Assembly: GCF_009760925.1 (NCBI RefSeq)
Contig: NZ_VRLV01000001.1
Location: 744,001 to 808,000 of the forward strand
Origin: Nonomuraea typhae
Lineage (GTDB): Bacteria; Actinomycetota; Actinomycetes; Streptosporangiales; Streptosporangiaceae
Direction: 5' to 3'
DNA: 64,000 bases
Below, piece after piece: positions 1 through 8,345 of this stretch (the first letter of the stretch is position 1; each line of letters opens with the position of its first letter). The translations under genes were made by a program, and so were the position numbers. Below the pieces are notes generated by a model. That model was given only the letters and a program-made list of their open reading frames with translations. It ran no database searches and was not told the DNA's origin.

Positions 1-329
1 TCGTCGAGGCCGCCCGCATCGACGGCGCCTCCACCTGGCGCACCCTCTGGCTCGTGCTCGTGCCCCCGGCCCGGCCGGCCATCGTCACCCTCACCCTGCT
101 GGTCTTCATGTGGACGTGGAACGAGTTCCTCATCCCGCTGATCATGGTCACCAGCGAGGGGCTGCGCACCGCGCCGCTCGGGCTGGCCTTCTTCCAGGGG
201 CAGTACACCGCCGACTTCGCCCTGCTCGCCGCCGGCTCCGTCATCGTCGCGACGCCGGTCGTCGTCTTCTACCTGTTCCTCCAGCGCCACTTCATCCGCG
301 GGCTGCTCCAGGGGGCGGTCCGCGAATAG
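1..329 (+). CDS. Sugar ABC transporter permease, C-terminal part (5' end outside window)
   Basis: Reads open from base 3. It begins with VEAARIDGAS and a few residues later LVLVPPARPA, which matches the cytoplasmic EAA loop of MalG-type inner-membrane permeases that docks on the ATPase. Two hydrophobic stretches follow (around bases 85-160 and 220-285), then a short basic tail ending in VRE. This is the last ~109 residues of a protein usually 270-300 residues long. The family imports oligosaccharides with a lipoprotein binding protein. The downstream gene is a secreted carbohydrate-linked deacetylase 19 bases away, so they could be co-transcribed. Substrate cannot be told from this fragment. 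Confidence 0.9.
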   Translation, partial: VEAARIDGASTWRTLWLVLVPPARPAIVTLTLLVFMWTWNEFLIPLIMVTSEGLRTAPLGLAFFQGQYTADFALLAAGSVIVATPVVVFYLFLQRHFIRGLLQGAVRE

Positions 330-348
330 CTCCCTTCCGGAGGTCCTC

Positions 349-2982
349 TTGCGTCTGGCGACACCCTTACTCACCGCTCTCCTGCTCACATTGACGCCCG
401 CCGTACCCGCGCAGGCTTCGCCGCAGCCTCCCGCCGACCTCGGCGCGCTCTTCGTCGGCGCGCACCCCGACGACGAGGCGTTCAGCCTCTCCACGCTGGG
501 CCAGTGGAAGCAGGACCACGGCGTGCGCACCGGCGTGGTCACCGTCACCCGCGGCGAGGGCGGCGGCAACGCGGTCGGCCCCGAGGAGGGGCCCGCGCTC
601 GGGCTCCTGCGCGAAGGCGAGGAGCGCGCCGCGGTCGGCAAGGCCGGCATCACCGAGGTGTTCAACCTCGACGACGCCGACTTCTACTACACCGTCAGCG
701 CGCCGCTCACCGACCAGGTCTGGGGCGGCGACACGCTGGCCAAGGTCGTCCGCATCGTCCGGCAGACCCGGCCGGAGGTGCTGCTCACCATGGACCCGGC
801 GCCCTCGCCGGGCAACCACGGCAACCACCAGCAGGCCGCCAGGCTCGCCGTCGAGGCGTTCTACGCCGCCGCCGACCCCGAGGCGTTCCCCGAGCAATTG
901 ACCGAGGAGGGCCTGCGGCCGTTCGCCCCCGCCCGCCTGCTGCTCGGCGGCGCCCGCGGCATCACCGCGCCCGCCGGCCCCGGGTGCGAGGCCGTCACCG
1001 ACCCCGTGCGCAACGTCTACGGCGTGTGGAGCGGGCGCGCGCACCAGGGACGCACCTGGGCGGCGATCGAGCGTGACGCCCAGCGCATGTACGCCTCCCA
1101 GGGCTGGGCCGGTTTCCCCGACGTGCCGGCCGATCCGGCCAAGCTCGGCTGCGACCTGTTCACGCAGGTGGACTCCCGGGTGCCCTTCCCCGCGCCGGGC
1201 TCGCCCGCGGCCGCCGCGCCGACCGCGATCCTCGACGGGGCGCTCGTCCGGGCCCCCGGGACGGTGCCGCTGGGCACCGAGTTCACGCTGACGGCCGCCG
1301 CCTTCGACGTGCGCCCGGGCAAGCCGTTCACCGTCCGGGCCGAGGTGCGCGGGCGCGAGGCGCTGGGGCGCGCGTCGGTGAAACCGCAGGTCCCCGCCGG
1401 GTGGCAGGTCACGGGCTCCGGCGACCTCGGCCGCCTCACGCCCGGCCGCCGGGCCGCCGCCACGTTCACGATCACCCCGCCGCAGGGGGCCGCCACCGGT
1501 CAGCGGGTACGGCTGGCCGCCACGCTGACCACCGAGCGGGGCACCGGGTACACCGATCGGCCGGTCGAGGTGGGCGCCGCCGTACGGGTGACGCAGCAGC
1601 TGCTCCCGCAGGTCGGCCAGTACGAGAAGTGGGTCGGCGGGCTGCCCGCGGCGCAGCTTCGCGGGCTGGTGACGCCCGTGCTCACCCTGGCGTCCGGCGG
1701 CTCGCGGCAGGTCGGGGTCGTGGTGACGAACGTCGGCGACACCGCCCAGTCGGGGACCGTGAAGGTGGAGCTGCCCCGCGGGTTCACCGCAGACCGGGCG
1801 GAGGCCCCCTACAGCGGCCTGGCGCCCGGGGCGTCCGTGACCGTGCCGTTCACCGTGACCAACTCCGATCCGTCGCTGAAGACCGCCAACGAGGGCGGCG
1901 ACTACGTCTACACCGTCACCGCCACGAGCGACGGCGGTTCCAGCGTGAGCCGGCCCGCCCTGGAACTCGTGCCCGCCACCGTGATCCCGCGCTCCGCGGT
2001 GACGGTGGACGGCGTGGAGGGACCCGGCGAGTACCCGGGCCCGGCGCTCGACGTCTCCCGGCTCTGGGAGGGCACGGCGTGCTCCTCGGCGGCCGACTGC
2101 TCCGGGAGCGCCAAGGTGGCCTGGCACGACGACACCCTCTACGTCCTGGCCACGGTCAAGGACGACGTCGCCGGCACGCGGCTGCCCGCCGCCGACTGCA
2201 AGCGGCACTGGCGCACCGACGCGCTGGAGGTCACCCTGGACCCGCGCGGGGTGTCGGAGAACACCTCCACCACGTTCAAGGCGGCCGTGCTGCCGGTGAC
2301 GGCCGAGGGGCCGCCGTGCACGCTGCGCGACGCCGACAACCGCCAGGGCCCGGCGAATCTGCCCGTCGCGGTGAAGCCCGCCGAGGGCGGCCACACCATC
2401 GAGCTGGCGATCCCGCTGGAGCAGGTGCCCGGGGCCGTGGATCCGGGCCGGCTCGGGCTCAACATCCTCTACTACGACTCCGACACCCAGGACAAGACCG
2501 GCCAGACCCGGATCGGCTGGTCCACCTGGGGCGGCGTCCAGGGTGACCCGTACCGGTGGGGCCTGGCCACGCTGCCCGGCTACCAGCCCCCGCCCGGCCG
2601 CCCGGCCACGCCGCCCGCCCCGGTCCTGCCTGCGACGGCGCTGTCCAGCCTGGACTCGCCGGCGTCGCTGGAGCAGGCGGCCAGGCTCGGCCTGCCCCTG
2701 GCGGGCGGGCCTCCGGCGGCGGCCCCTCTGCGGGTCGCCGCGGCCGTCGTCCGCGGGGACGAGGTGAAGGTCACGCTGGTGGCCGGGGCGCCGGGCAAGG
2801 CGCACCTGTTCGTGCGGGACGCCAAGGGTACGGCGGGCAGCCGCGTGGTCACCGTGTCCCGCAAGGGGGTCACCACGGTCGGCGTGCCGCTCGGCCGGGA
2901 GGTGTCCGGCCCGGGCACGTTGGCCACCGGATGGCAGGCCGGCGACGGCACCCGGGCGTCGGTCAGGCCCCTGGGCAGGTGA
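349..2982 (+). CDS. Secreted PIG-L family deacetylase with NEW3-like and CBM9-like domains
   Basis: 877 residues from a TTG start, chosen because GGAGG lies 5-6 bases upstream and an export signal follows directly (LLTALLLTLTPAVPAQA). Residues 38-43 read AHPDDE, the zinc-binding signature of PIG-L/LmbE N-acetylglucosaminyl deacetylases, and H157/H160 (NHGNH) supply the later His. A beta-sandwich resembling NEW3 (about residues 440-535, with VVTNVGD) precedes a CBM9/DOMON-like sugar-binding module (about 545-745, VTVDGVEGPGEY to WGLATLP). The protein is much longer than stand-alone PIG-L enzymes (~230-300), consistent with an extracellular enzyme acting on an amino-sugar polymer. The substrate is inferred. 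Its last 20 bases overlap the convergent hydrolase. Confidence 0.88.
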   Translation: MRLATPLLTALLLTLTPAVPAQASPQPPADLGALFVGAHPDDEAFSLSTLGQWKQDHGVRTGVVTVTRGEGGGNAVGPEEGPALGLLREGEERAAVGKAGITEVFNLDDADFYYTVSAPLTDQVWGGDTLAKVVRIVRQTRPEVLLTMDPAPSPGNHGNHQQAARLAVEAFYAAADPEAFPEQLTEEGLRPFAPARLLLGGARGITAPAGPGCEAVTDPVRNVYGVWSGRAHQGRTWAAIERDAQRMYASQGWAGFPDVPADPAKLGCDLFTQVDSRVPFPAPGSPAAAAPTAILDGALVRAPGTVPLGTEFTLTAAAFDVRPGKPFTVRAEVRGREALGRASVKPQVPAGWQVTGSGDLGRLTPGRRAAATFTITPPQGAATGQRVRLAATLTTERGTGYTDRPVEVGAAVRVTQQLLPQVGQYEKWVGGLPAAQLRGLVTPVLTLASGGSRQVGVVVTNVGDTAQSGTVKVELPRGFTADRAEAPYSGLAPGASVTVPFTVTNSDPSLKTANEGGDYVYTVTATSDGGSSVSRPALELVPATVIPRSAVTVDGVEGPGEYPGPALDVSRLWEGTACSSAADCSGSAKVAWHDDTLYVLATVKDDVAGTRLPAADCKRHWRTDALEVTLDPRGVSENTSTTFKAAVLPVTAEGPPCTLRDADNRQGPANLPVAVKPAEGGHTIELAIPLEQVPGAVDPGRLGLNILYYDSDTQDKTGQTRIGWSTWGGVQGDPYRWGLATLPGYQPPPGRPATPPAPVLPATALSSLDSPASLEQAARLGLPLAGGPPAAAPLRVAAAVVRGDEVKVTLVAGAPGKAHLFVRDAKGTAGSRVVTVSRKGVTTVGVPLGREVSGPGTLATGWQAGDGTRASVRPLGR

Positions 2983-4513
2983 AGTCGCGGGACGGAAGGC
3001 GGCCGCCGGCGAGGTAGGCGTTGACGGCCCGATCGGCACAGGGCACCGGCGTGCCGCCTTCCGCGCCCCTTCCGTACACCCCGTGGGCCCGGATCTCCGC
3101 CGTCACCAGGCGGGATCCGGCCAGCCTGCGGTGCAGGACCCGGGCGCCGGCGAGGTTGTCCGAGGCGGCCTGCAGCATCAGCACCGGCACCCGGTTGCGG
3201 ATGGCGGTCACCGGCTCCGGCCGCTCGGCATCCCAGTACGCGCAGGGCGCCATCATGCCGTTGACCAGCGGGCCGAACACCGGCTGGGCGGCACGGCCGC
3301 GGGTCATGTTGCGCCAGTACGTGCCCGGCTCCTGCGGCCAGCCGCCCGCGGGCCAGCCCGCGTCCCCGCACATGTACAGGACCGCGCCCTCCATGCTCCG
3401 GGCCAGCTCGTCCGAGCGCAGCAGCCGGATCATGGCCTTGAGCGACGGGCTCGGCTCGGCCCGCGGGCCGGCGGCCAGATCGCGCACGACCTCCGCCAGG
3501 GCGACGTCCTGTTCCCGGTGCTGGACGAGCTGCCTCAGCAGGAGCCGCACCGTGCCGGCGTCCAGCCGCGCCCCGCCCACGGACGGCGGCCGGTATTCCG
3601 CCCGGTCGAGCACCCGCTGCACCACCGCCCGCACCTTCGCCCCGGTACGGCCCAGCCCGAACCGCCCGTGCCGGGCCGCCGCCCACCGCGCCCAGTCGTC
3701 CAGCGCGGCCTCCAGCGGCGCACCGGCCTGCTGGAAGAGCTCGTACTGCGTGGCCCCGGGATCGCTGGAGGAGTCGATCACCATGCGATCCACGCTGCCG
3801 GGGAACAACTGGGTGAACACCGCGCCCAGATCGGCGCCGTAGGAGACGCCGAAGAAGGACAGCTTCCGCTCGCCCAGCGCGGCGCGGATGGCGTCCATGT
3901 CCCTGGCGACGTTGCGGGTGGAGGCGTGGGGGAGCAGGTCCCGGTTGTCGCCGTGCTCCAGGCATCGGCGGGCGGTCTCCCGTGAGGCTCGCAAGGTGGC
4001 CTCGAAGTCGGCGCGCGGCGTGGTCCTGGCCGGTGTGGCGGGCCTGGCCCGCGCCGGGCCGCAGGAGATCGGCGTGCTCTCGCCGAGGAAGCGCGGGTCG
4101 AACCCGATCAGGTCGTAGCGGCCGGCGACGTCCTTGAGCGTGGCGCGCAGCCCGAGCGTGAACGCCAGCCCGGTCCCGCCCGGCCCGCCGGGATTGGACA
4201 GCAGGACGCCACGCCGCGGGCCCGTGGCCTTGACCCGGGAGATCGCGATCTGGATCGTACGGCCGGCCGGGTCGGCGTAGTCCAGGGGCACGCTCACCTT
4301 GGCGCACTGGGCGCCCGCCTCCCTGAGCGCCCTGTCCCGGCACGCGCCCCAGGTCAGGGAGGCGTCGGCCCGGGCCGGGGCGGCGTCGGCCCGGCCCGGG
4401 GCCGCGTCGGCCCGGGCTGGGACGGCGGTGAGCACGCTCGAGGCGAGGGCCAGGCAGAGGGCGCCGGCCGCGAGACGCGCCGGGGTGGTCCGTGACAGGC
4501 GGAGATTCGGCAT
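2963..4513 (-). CDS. Secreted alpha/beta hydrolase of the TAP (tripeptidyl aminopeptidase) type
   Basis: 516 residues starting at MPNLRLSRTT, which gives a clean signal peptide ending VPARADA. An ATG at 4543 is the main alternative, and neither has a strong ribosome site. SNPGGPGGTG is the oxyanion-hole strand, FFGVSYGADLG carries the nucleophile serine, and the C-terminal TAP-like domain has an Asp/His pair in LMLQAASDN and RAHGVYG. A low-complexity RADAAPGRADAAPARAD follows the signal. Members are secreted peptidases or esterases that release N-terminal peptides. Substrate unknown. An 11-base direct repeat, GTAGATCTTCG, lies just upstream of the start (4514-4539). Confidence 0.85.
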   Translation of the reverse strand: MPNLRLSRTTPARLAAGALCLALASSVLTAVPARADAAPGRADAAPARADASLTWGACRDRALREAGAQCAKVSVPLDYADPAGRTIQIAISRVKATGPRRGVLLSNPGGPGGTGLAFTLGLRATLKDVAGRYDLIGFDPRFLGESTPISCGPARARPATPARTTPRADFEATLRASRETARRCLEHGDNRDLLPHASTRNVARDMDAIRAALGERKLSFFGVSYGADLGAVFTQLFPGSVDRMVIDSSSDPGATQYELFQQAGAPLEAALDDWARWAAARHGRFGLGRTGAKVRAVVQRVLDRAEYRPPSVGGARLDAGTVRLLLRQLVQHREQDVALAEVVRDLAAGPRAEPSPSLKAMIRLLRSDELARSMEGAVLYMCGDAGWPAGGWPQEPGTYWRNMTRGRAAQPVFGPLVNGMMAPCAYWDAERPEPVTAIRNRVPVLMLQAASDNLAGARVLHRRLAGSRLVTAEIRAHGVYGRGAEGGTPVPCADRAVNAYLAGGRLPSRDFTCPGA

Positions 4514-4749
4514 GTAGATCTTCGACTTGTAGATCTTCGGCATGGGGACCGAGGCTAGGCGTGCTCCGGAAGGCGGCGTATCGGCCGGACGGGGGAGACC
4601 CGATGGCCATCCGGCTGACCCGGCGGAAGCCGTACCCAACACTAAAAACCTGAAAAACCCGAAATGTCGCCAGATGGCAGGGTAAACGGTCTTTGTGGCG
4701 GGTGTTTCGGTCCTTGACAACCGGATGTGGGGTTTTGTCATGTCGCCTC

Positions 4750-6321
4750 ATGGTGCTTATCCGCACGCTGCTCGCGACCACCCTCATCGCGACAGCCATC
4801 CAAGCCCCGGCCCACGCCGCGCCGGCCAACATCGACTTCACCCGTCCGGAAGTAGTGGCCAGCGGCCTGCAGATCCCGTGGGGCCTCGCGTTCCTGCCGG
4901 ACGGGAGCGCGCTGGTCTCCGAACGCAACAGCGCCAGGATCGTCCAGGTCAGGCCGGGCTCCGCGCCGGTGGAGGTGGCCCGGGTCCCCGGCGTCGTCCC
5001 CGGCGGTGAGGGCGGCCTGCTGGGCATCGCCGTATCCCCCACCTACGCTCAGGACCGCTTCGTCTACGCCTACCACACCGCCGCCTCCGACAACCGGATC
5101 GTGCGCTTCACGCTGGCCAGCCCCACCGCCACCACCGTGATCCGCAGCGGCATTCCCAAGTCCAGCATCCACAACGGCGGCCGCCTGGCCTTCGGCCCCG
5201 ACGGCATGCTCTACGCCAGCACCGGCGACGCCAACAACACGGGCAACGCCCAGAACGTGCAGAGCCTGGGCGGCAAGATCCTGCGCATGCGCCCCGACGG
5301 CACCGTGCCGCCGGACAACCCCTTCGGCGGCTCGCCCGTCTACACCCTCGGCCACCGCAACGTGCAGGGACTGGCCTGGACGGCGGCCGGTCAGATGTAC
5401 GCCACCGAGTTCGGCCAGAACACCTGGGACGAGGTCAACCAGATCGTCGCCGGCGGCAACTACGGCTGGCCGATCGTCGAGGGCAACGGCGGCGACCCGC
5501 GCTTCCGCAACCCCATCGTCACCTGGAGCACCTCGGAAGCCTCGCCCAGCGGCGCGGCCATCATCGCCGACACGCTGTTCGCCGCAGCCCTGCGCGGCAC
5601 CCGCCTGTGGCGCGTCTCCGTGACGGGCGGCTCGCCCGACTCCGTCCTGCGCGGCACGTACGGCAGGCTCCGCCACGCCGCGGCGGCCCCCGACGGCTAC
5701 CTCTGGATCATGACCAGCAACCGCGACGGCCGCGGTACCCCCTCCGCCCAGGACGACCGCGTCGTCCGCTTCCCTCCCGGCGGCGGCCCGGGCGGCGAGA
5801 CCGTCTTCGAGGACGACTTCGAAACCGACAAGGGCTGGACCACCGACCCCGGCGACACCGCCACCTCCGGCCGCTGGGAGCGGGGTGACCCCGAGCAGAC
5901 GACCAACGCCGGCGCCGTCATCCAGCTCGGCACCACCGCCGGCGGCGCCAACGACCTCGTCACCGGTCGCACCGCCGGCGCGCAGGTCGGCGCCAACGAC
6001 GTGGACGGCGGCCTGACCACCATCCGCTCACCCCAGATCACCCTGCCGGCGGCCACCCGCCTGACCCTGTCGTTCTCGGCTTACCTGGCCCACCTCAACA
6101 ACGCCTCCTCGGCCGACTACCTGCGCGTGCGGGTCGCCGGCACCACCGTGTTCGAACGCCTCGGTTCCGCGACCCAGGTAGCCGGTTCCTGGCAGCCGGC
6201 CACCGCCGACCTCACCGCCTTCGCCGGCCAGACGATCCAGCTGGAGGTCCAGGCCAACGACGGCGCGACCGCCAGCCTGGTGGAGGCGGGCGTGGACAAC
6301 GTCCGCATCACCAAGTCCTGA
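4750..6321 (+). CDS. Secreted PQQ-type glucose/sorbosone dehydrogenase with C-terminal jelly-roll domain
   Basis: 523 residues from the ATG that gives a compact signal peptide (MVLIRTLLATTLIATA, cleavage after AHA). In-frame TTG at 4693 would add 19 residues that do not look like a signal. The six-bladed GSDH core runs to about residue 345: LQIPWGLAFLPDG, HNGGRLAFGPDGMLY, LGHRNVQGLAW and GGNYGWPIVEG are family signatures for soluble aldose dehydrogenases. From about residue 355 a choice-of-anchor/MAM-like module (EDDFETDKGW to NVRITKS) probably binds carbohydrate or the surface. Likely oxidises sugars extracellularly if PQQ is available; cofactor use is not proven by sequence. Confidence 0.85.
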   Translation: MVLIRTLLATTLIATAIQAPAHAAPANIDFTRPEVVASGLQIPWGLAFLPDGSALVSERNSARIVQVRPGSAPVEVARVPGVVPGGEGGLLGIAVSPTYAQDRFVYAYHTAASDNRIVRFTLASPTATTVIRSGIPKSSIHNGGRLAFGPDGMLYASTGDANNTGNAQNVQSLGGKILRMRPDGTVPPDNPFGGSPVYTLGHRNVQGLAWTAAGQMYATEFGQNTWDEVNQIVAGGNYGWPIVEGNGGDPRFRNPIVTWSTSEASPSGAAIIADTLFAAALRGTRLWRVSVTGGSPDSVLRGTYGRLRHAAAAPDGYLWIMTSNRDGRGTPSAQDDRVVRFPPGGGPGGETVFEDDFETDKGWTTDPGDTATSGRWERGDPEQTTNAGAVIQLGTTAGGANDLVTGRTAGAQVGANDVDGGLTTIRSPQITLPAATRLTLSFSAYLAHLNNASSADYLRVRVAGTTVFERLGSATQVAGSWQPATADLTAFAGQTIQLEVQANDGATASLVEAGVDNVRITKS

Positions 6322-6339
6322 TTCTTCCGGCCACTCGGC

Positions 6340-6373
6340 CGCCGTCTCCTCACCCCGGAGGGAGGCGGCGGGC
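6340..6373. terminator. GC-rich hairpin after the dehydrogenase gene
   Basis: Imperfect inverted repeat, GCCGTCTCCTC against GGAGGGAGGCGGC, separated by a short loop, 19 bases after the stop at 6321. There is no T-run, as is common for actinobacterial stem-loop terminators. Read by eye only. Confidence 0.35.
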
Positions 6374-6399
6374 GGGTTGAGCGCCGTGCGACCTAACTC

Positions 6400-6440
6400 C
6401 TTATGGCGTAAGGTATCGTGGTAATCACTTACGCCGTAAA
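6400..6440 (+). promoter_or_regulatory. Two-site operator upstream of alpha/beta hydrolase
   Basis: CTTATGGCGTAAG (6400-6412) and CTTACGCCGTAAA (6428-6440) are two copies of one near-palindromic box, CTTA-N5-TAAG, spaced 28 bases start to start and ending 16 bases before the hydrolase ATG. The pattern is typical of dimeric TetR- or MarR-type repressors. No such regulator is adjacent. Confidence 0.6.
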
Positions 6441-6456
6441 GAGATAGGAGCCTGTC

Positions 6457-7317
6457 ATGCCGACCGCGACCCTTCACGACGGGGCGTCCATCGAGTTCGA
6501 GATCCACGGCGACGGGCCCGCCCTGCTGCTGCCCCTCAACCCCAGGCCCGCCGACGACCCGGTGAAGGCGGCCGAGGCCGCCCAGTGGGGCGCCGACCTG
6601 TCCCTCGGCCACACCCTGGTCACCGGCCTGAGCGACGCCTTCCGCGTCATCGCCTTCGACTACGAGGGCCACGTGCTGACCCGGCCCAAGCCCGCCACCC
6701 TCACCCCGGACAACCTGGCCCGCGACATCCTGGCCGTCGCCGGCGCCGCCGGAGCGGACCGCTTCGCCTACTACGGCTACTCGTGGCTGGCGCTGACCGG
6801 GCTGCAACTGGCCATCCGCACCGACCGGCTGTCCGCCCTGGTCATGGGCGGCTTCCCGCCCATCGGCGGGCCGTACAAGGAGATGCTCGCGGTGACCGCG
6901 GCCACCCACCGCATGGCACTGGACCCGCAGCCCGCCACACCGGCGGGGGAGACGGCGGAGACGGGGGAGGCGGCGGAGGCGGGTGACTGGGGCGGCGTGC
7001 AGGTCTCGATGTCGCCGGAGCAGACCCAGCAGTTCGTCACCCTCTACGAGGCCCTGCAGAACTTCGACGAACCGGCCGCCCAGGAGCGCGTCGGTTGCCC
7101 GCGGCTGTGCTTCGCCGGGGCGAACGACGTGATCGAATACGGCCCGCGATGGGGCGGGGTCACCGTCGACATCGCCGGGCCGTTCACCGCGCGGCGGGCG
7201 GAGATGGAGGCGCACGGCTGGGACGTGCGCCTCCTCGACGGGCTCGACCACATGAGCGGGATGCACGGAGCGGCCGTGCTGCCCCTCATCCGGCCCTGGC
7301 TGGCCGGCGTCCTGTGA
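6457..7317 (+). CDS. Alpha/beta hydrolase
   Basis: 286 residues, ATG with AGGAG six bases upstream. The fold is recognisable: YYGYSWLALTGLQL carries the nucleophile elbow (G-Y-S-W, a Trp where Gly or Met is usual), CFAGANDVIEYGP the acidic residue and GLDHMSGMHG the His. A short acidic, low-complexity stretch around residues 165-178 (ETAETGEAAEAGD) interrupts the cap region. No signal peptide, so cytoplasmic. The preceding paired operator suggests induction by a small molecule, but substrate and regulator are unknown. It could equally be an esterase, haloperoxidase-like protein or C-C hydrolase. Confidence 0.8.
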   Translation: MPTATLHDGASIEFEIHGDGPALLLPLNPRPADDPVKAAEAAQWGADLSLGHTLVTGLSDAFRVIAFDYEGHVLTRPKPATLTPDNLARDILAVAGAAGADRFAYYGYSWLALTGLQLAIRTDRLSALVMGGFPPIGGPYKEMLAVTAATHRMALDPQPATPAGETAETGEAAEAGDWGGVQVSMSPEQTQQFVTLYEALQNFDEPAAQERVGCPRLCFAGANDVIEYGPRWGGVTVDIAGPFTARRAEMEAHGWDVRLLDGLDHMSGMHGAAVLPLIRPWLAGVL

Positions 7318-7360
7318 CCCTGGGGAGGGATGACCAGCGGACCCTGGGGGTGCGGACCCA

Positions 7361-7465
7361 GGTCCACTGATCCTGGAAACGCGGGAGGCGGATCAGCGGA
7401 CCCTCAGGAGGGACCGGCGGACCAGGGGCCACTGATCCCGGGGGGCGGATCAGCGGACCCTGGGG
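7361..7465 (+). repeat. 105-bp exact direct repeat, copy 1
   Basis: Identical base for base to 7583-7687, offset 222 bases, checked by reading both rows. Contains two GGATCAGCGGACC cores. Confidence 0.9.
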
Positions 7466-7582
7466 GAGGGGCCGGGCGGAGCCAGCGGACCGGGCGGGCC
7501 GGACAGTGCCGGCGGACCCGGGTCCACTGATCCCGGGAACCGGGGGCGGATCAGCGGACCTCGGGAGGGACCGGCGGACCCG

Positions 7583-7687
7583 GGTCCACTGATCCTGGAA
7601 ACGCGGGAGGCGGATCAGCGGACCCTCAGGAGGGACCGGCGGACCAGGGGCCACTGATCCCGGGGGGCGGATCAGCGGACCCTGGGG
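7583..7687 (+). repeat. 105-bp exact direct repeat, copy 2
   Basis: Second copy of 7361-7465. The perfect identity of a non-coding block implies a recent duplication or ongoing recombination within the array. Confidence 0.9.
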
Positions 7688-7736
7688 AAGGCTCAGCGGA
7701 CCCAGATCCGCTGAGCCCGGGAACCCGGAGGGCGGA

Positions 7737-8261
7737 TCAGCGGTCCACGTGCACGATGCCGAACTCGACTTCGGGAACGACGCTGCCGGAGAAGTTCCGG
7801 TCCACCTCGGCCCTTTCGGCCGCGTTCGGGTTGGGGTTGCGGCAGGACGTGCCCGCGCTGGACCCCGACATGAGATCCGTGCACCGGCCGGTGCGCCGGT
7901 CGGGCAGGCCGAGGATGTGGCCGATCTCGTGCGTGGCGATGCGCGGCACGTAGTGGCCCTGCTGGACGGCCGTGCGGCCCATCCAGATGGTCCCGCGCCC
8001 GAGGCTGGTCGGCAGCGCCCGCGGCCAGCCGTTGTCGGCGAGGACGACGAAGTCGGCGGGGGTGCCCGGCACCATGCGGACGTTGACGACGCTGGAGTTC
8101 CAGACCTGCGCCGCTTGGTCGATTGCGCCACGGAACTCCGCCGCCCGGCTCGCGTCGTACCGCAGCACCCGCACCATGGTGAGGGACTGCGCCGGCGAGC
8201 TGATCAGGAGAATGGCGACGGTGAGGAGGAGGGAGAAGACTAATCGGAGGGTTCGTGACAT
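7737..8261 (-). CDS. snpA: Snapalysin-type secreted zinc metalloprotease (peptidase M7)
   Basis: 174 residues; ATG preceded by a perfect AGGAGG. A signal peptide covers about residues 1-27 (LVFSLLLTVAILLISSPAQS). HEIGHILGLPD at 111-121 is the extended zinc motif of snapalysin, with H111, H115 and D121 as ligands and E112 as catalytic base. The Met-turn region, GRCTDLMSGSSAG, and two disulfide-forming Cys match the family of small Streptomyces neutral proteases. Unlike many family members, no long propeptide is obvious between signal and catalytic domain. The stop codon lies inside the last unit of the adjacent repeat array. Confidence 0.9.
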   Translation of the reverse strand: MSRTLRLVFSLLLTVAILLISSPAQSLTMVRVLRYDASRAAEFRGAIDQAAQVWNSSVVNVRMVPGTPADFVVLADNGWPRALPTSLGRGTIWMGRTAVQQGHYVPRIATHEIGHILGLPDRRTGRCTDLMSGSSAGTSCRNPNPNAAERAEVDRNFSGSVVPEVEFGIVHVDR

Positions 8262-8345
8262 AGGTCCTCCTAGAAATGGGGGGTGCTGTCACGTTATGCG
8301 GGTCTTCCCTCTTCGGGGACGCCCCAGATTGTCCCTAACATCGTG

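Larger units (their letters stand above)
7318..7736. repeat. Intergenic array of GGATCAGCGGACC / GGTCCACTGATCC repeats
   Basis: The whole gap between two convergent genes is built from short GC-rich units. GGATCAGCGGACC occurs exactly at 7390, 7447, 7548, 7612 and 7669, and a one-base variant starts at 7734. Near-inverted partners GGTCCACTGATCC start at 7361, 7521 and 7583, with shorter versions (CCACTGATCC) between. Each pair can form a stem. The variant at 7734 contains the stop codon of the snapalysin gene, so the array looks like repeated copying of that gene's 3' end. No protein family is recognised in any frame. It lacks the regular spacing and near-identical repeat units of a CRISPR array. 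Confidence 0.85.

Noticed and set aside
367..3039. Very long open frame antisense to the PIG-L gene
   Set aside because: Arg/Gly/Val-rich translation with no domain, typical of a high-GC shadow; the sense frame has signal peptide and catalytic motifs.
7318..7736. Repeat array as a CRISPR locus
   Set aside because: Units vary in length, are partly inverted, and the intervening sequence is itself repeated; no cas genes nearby.
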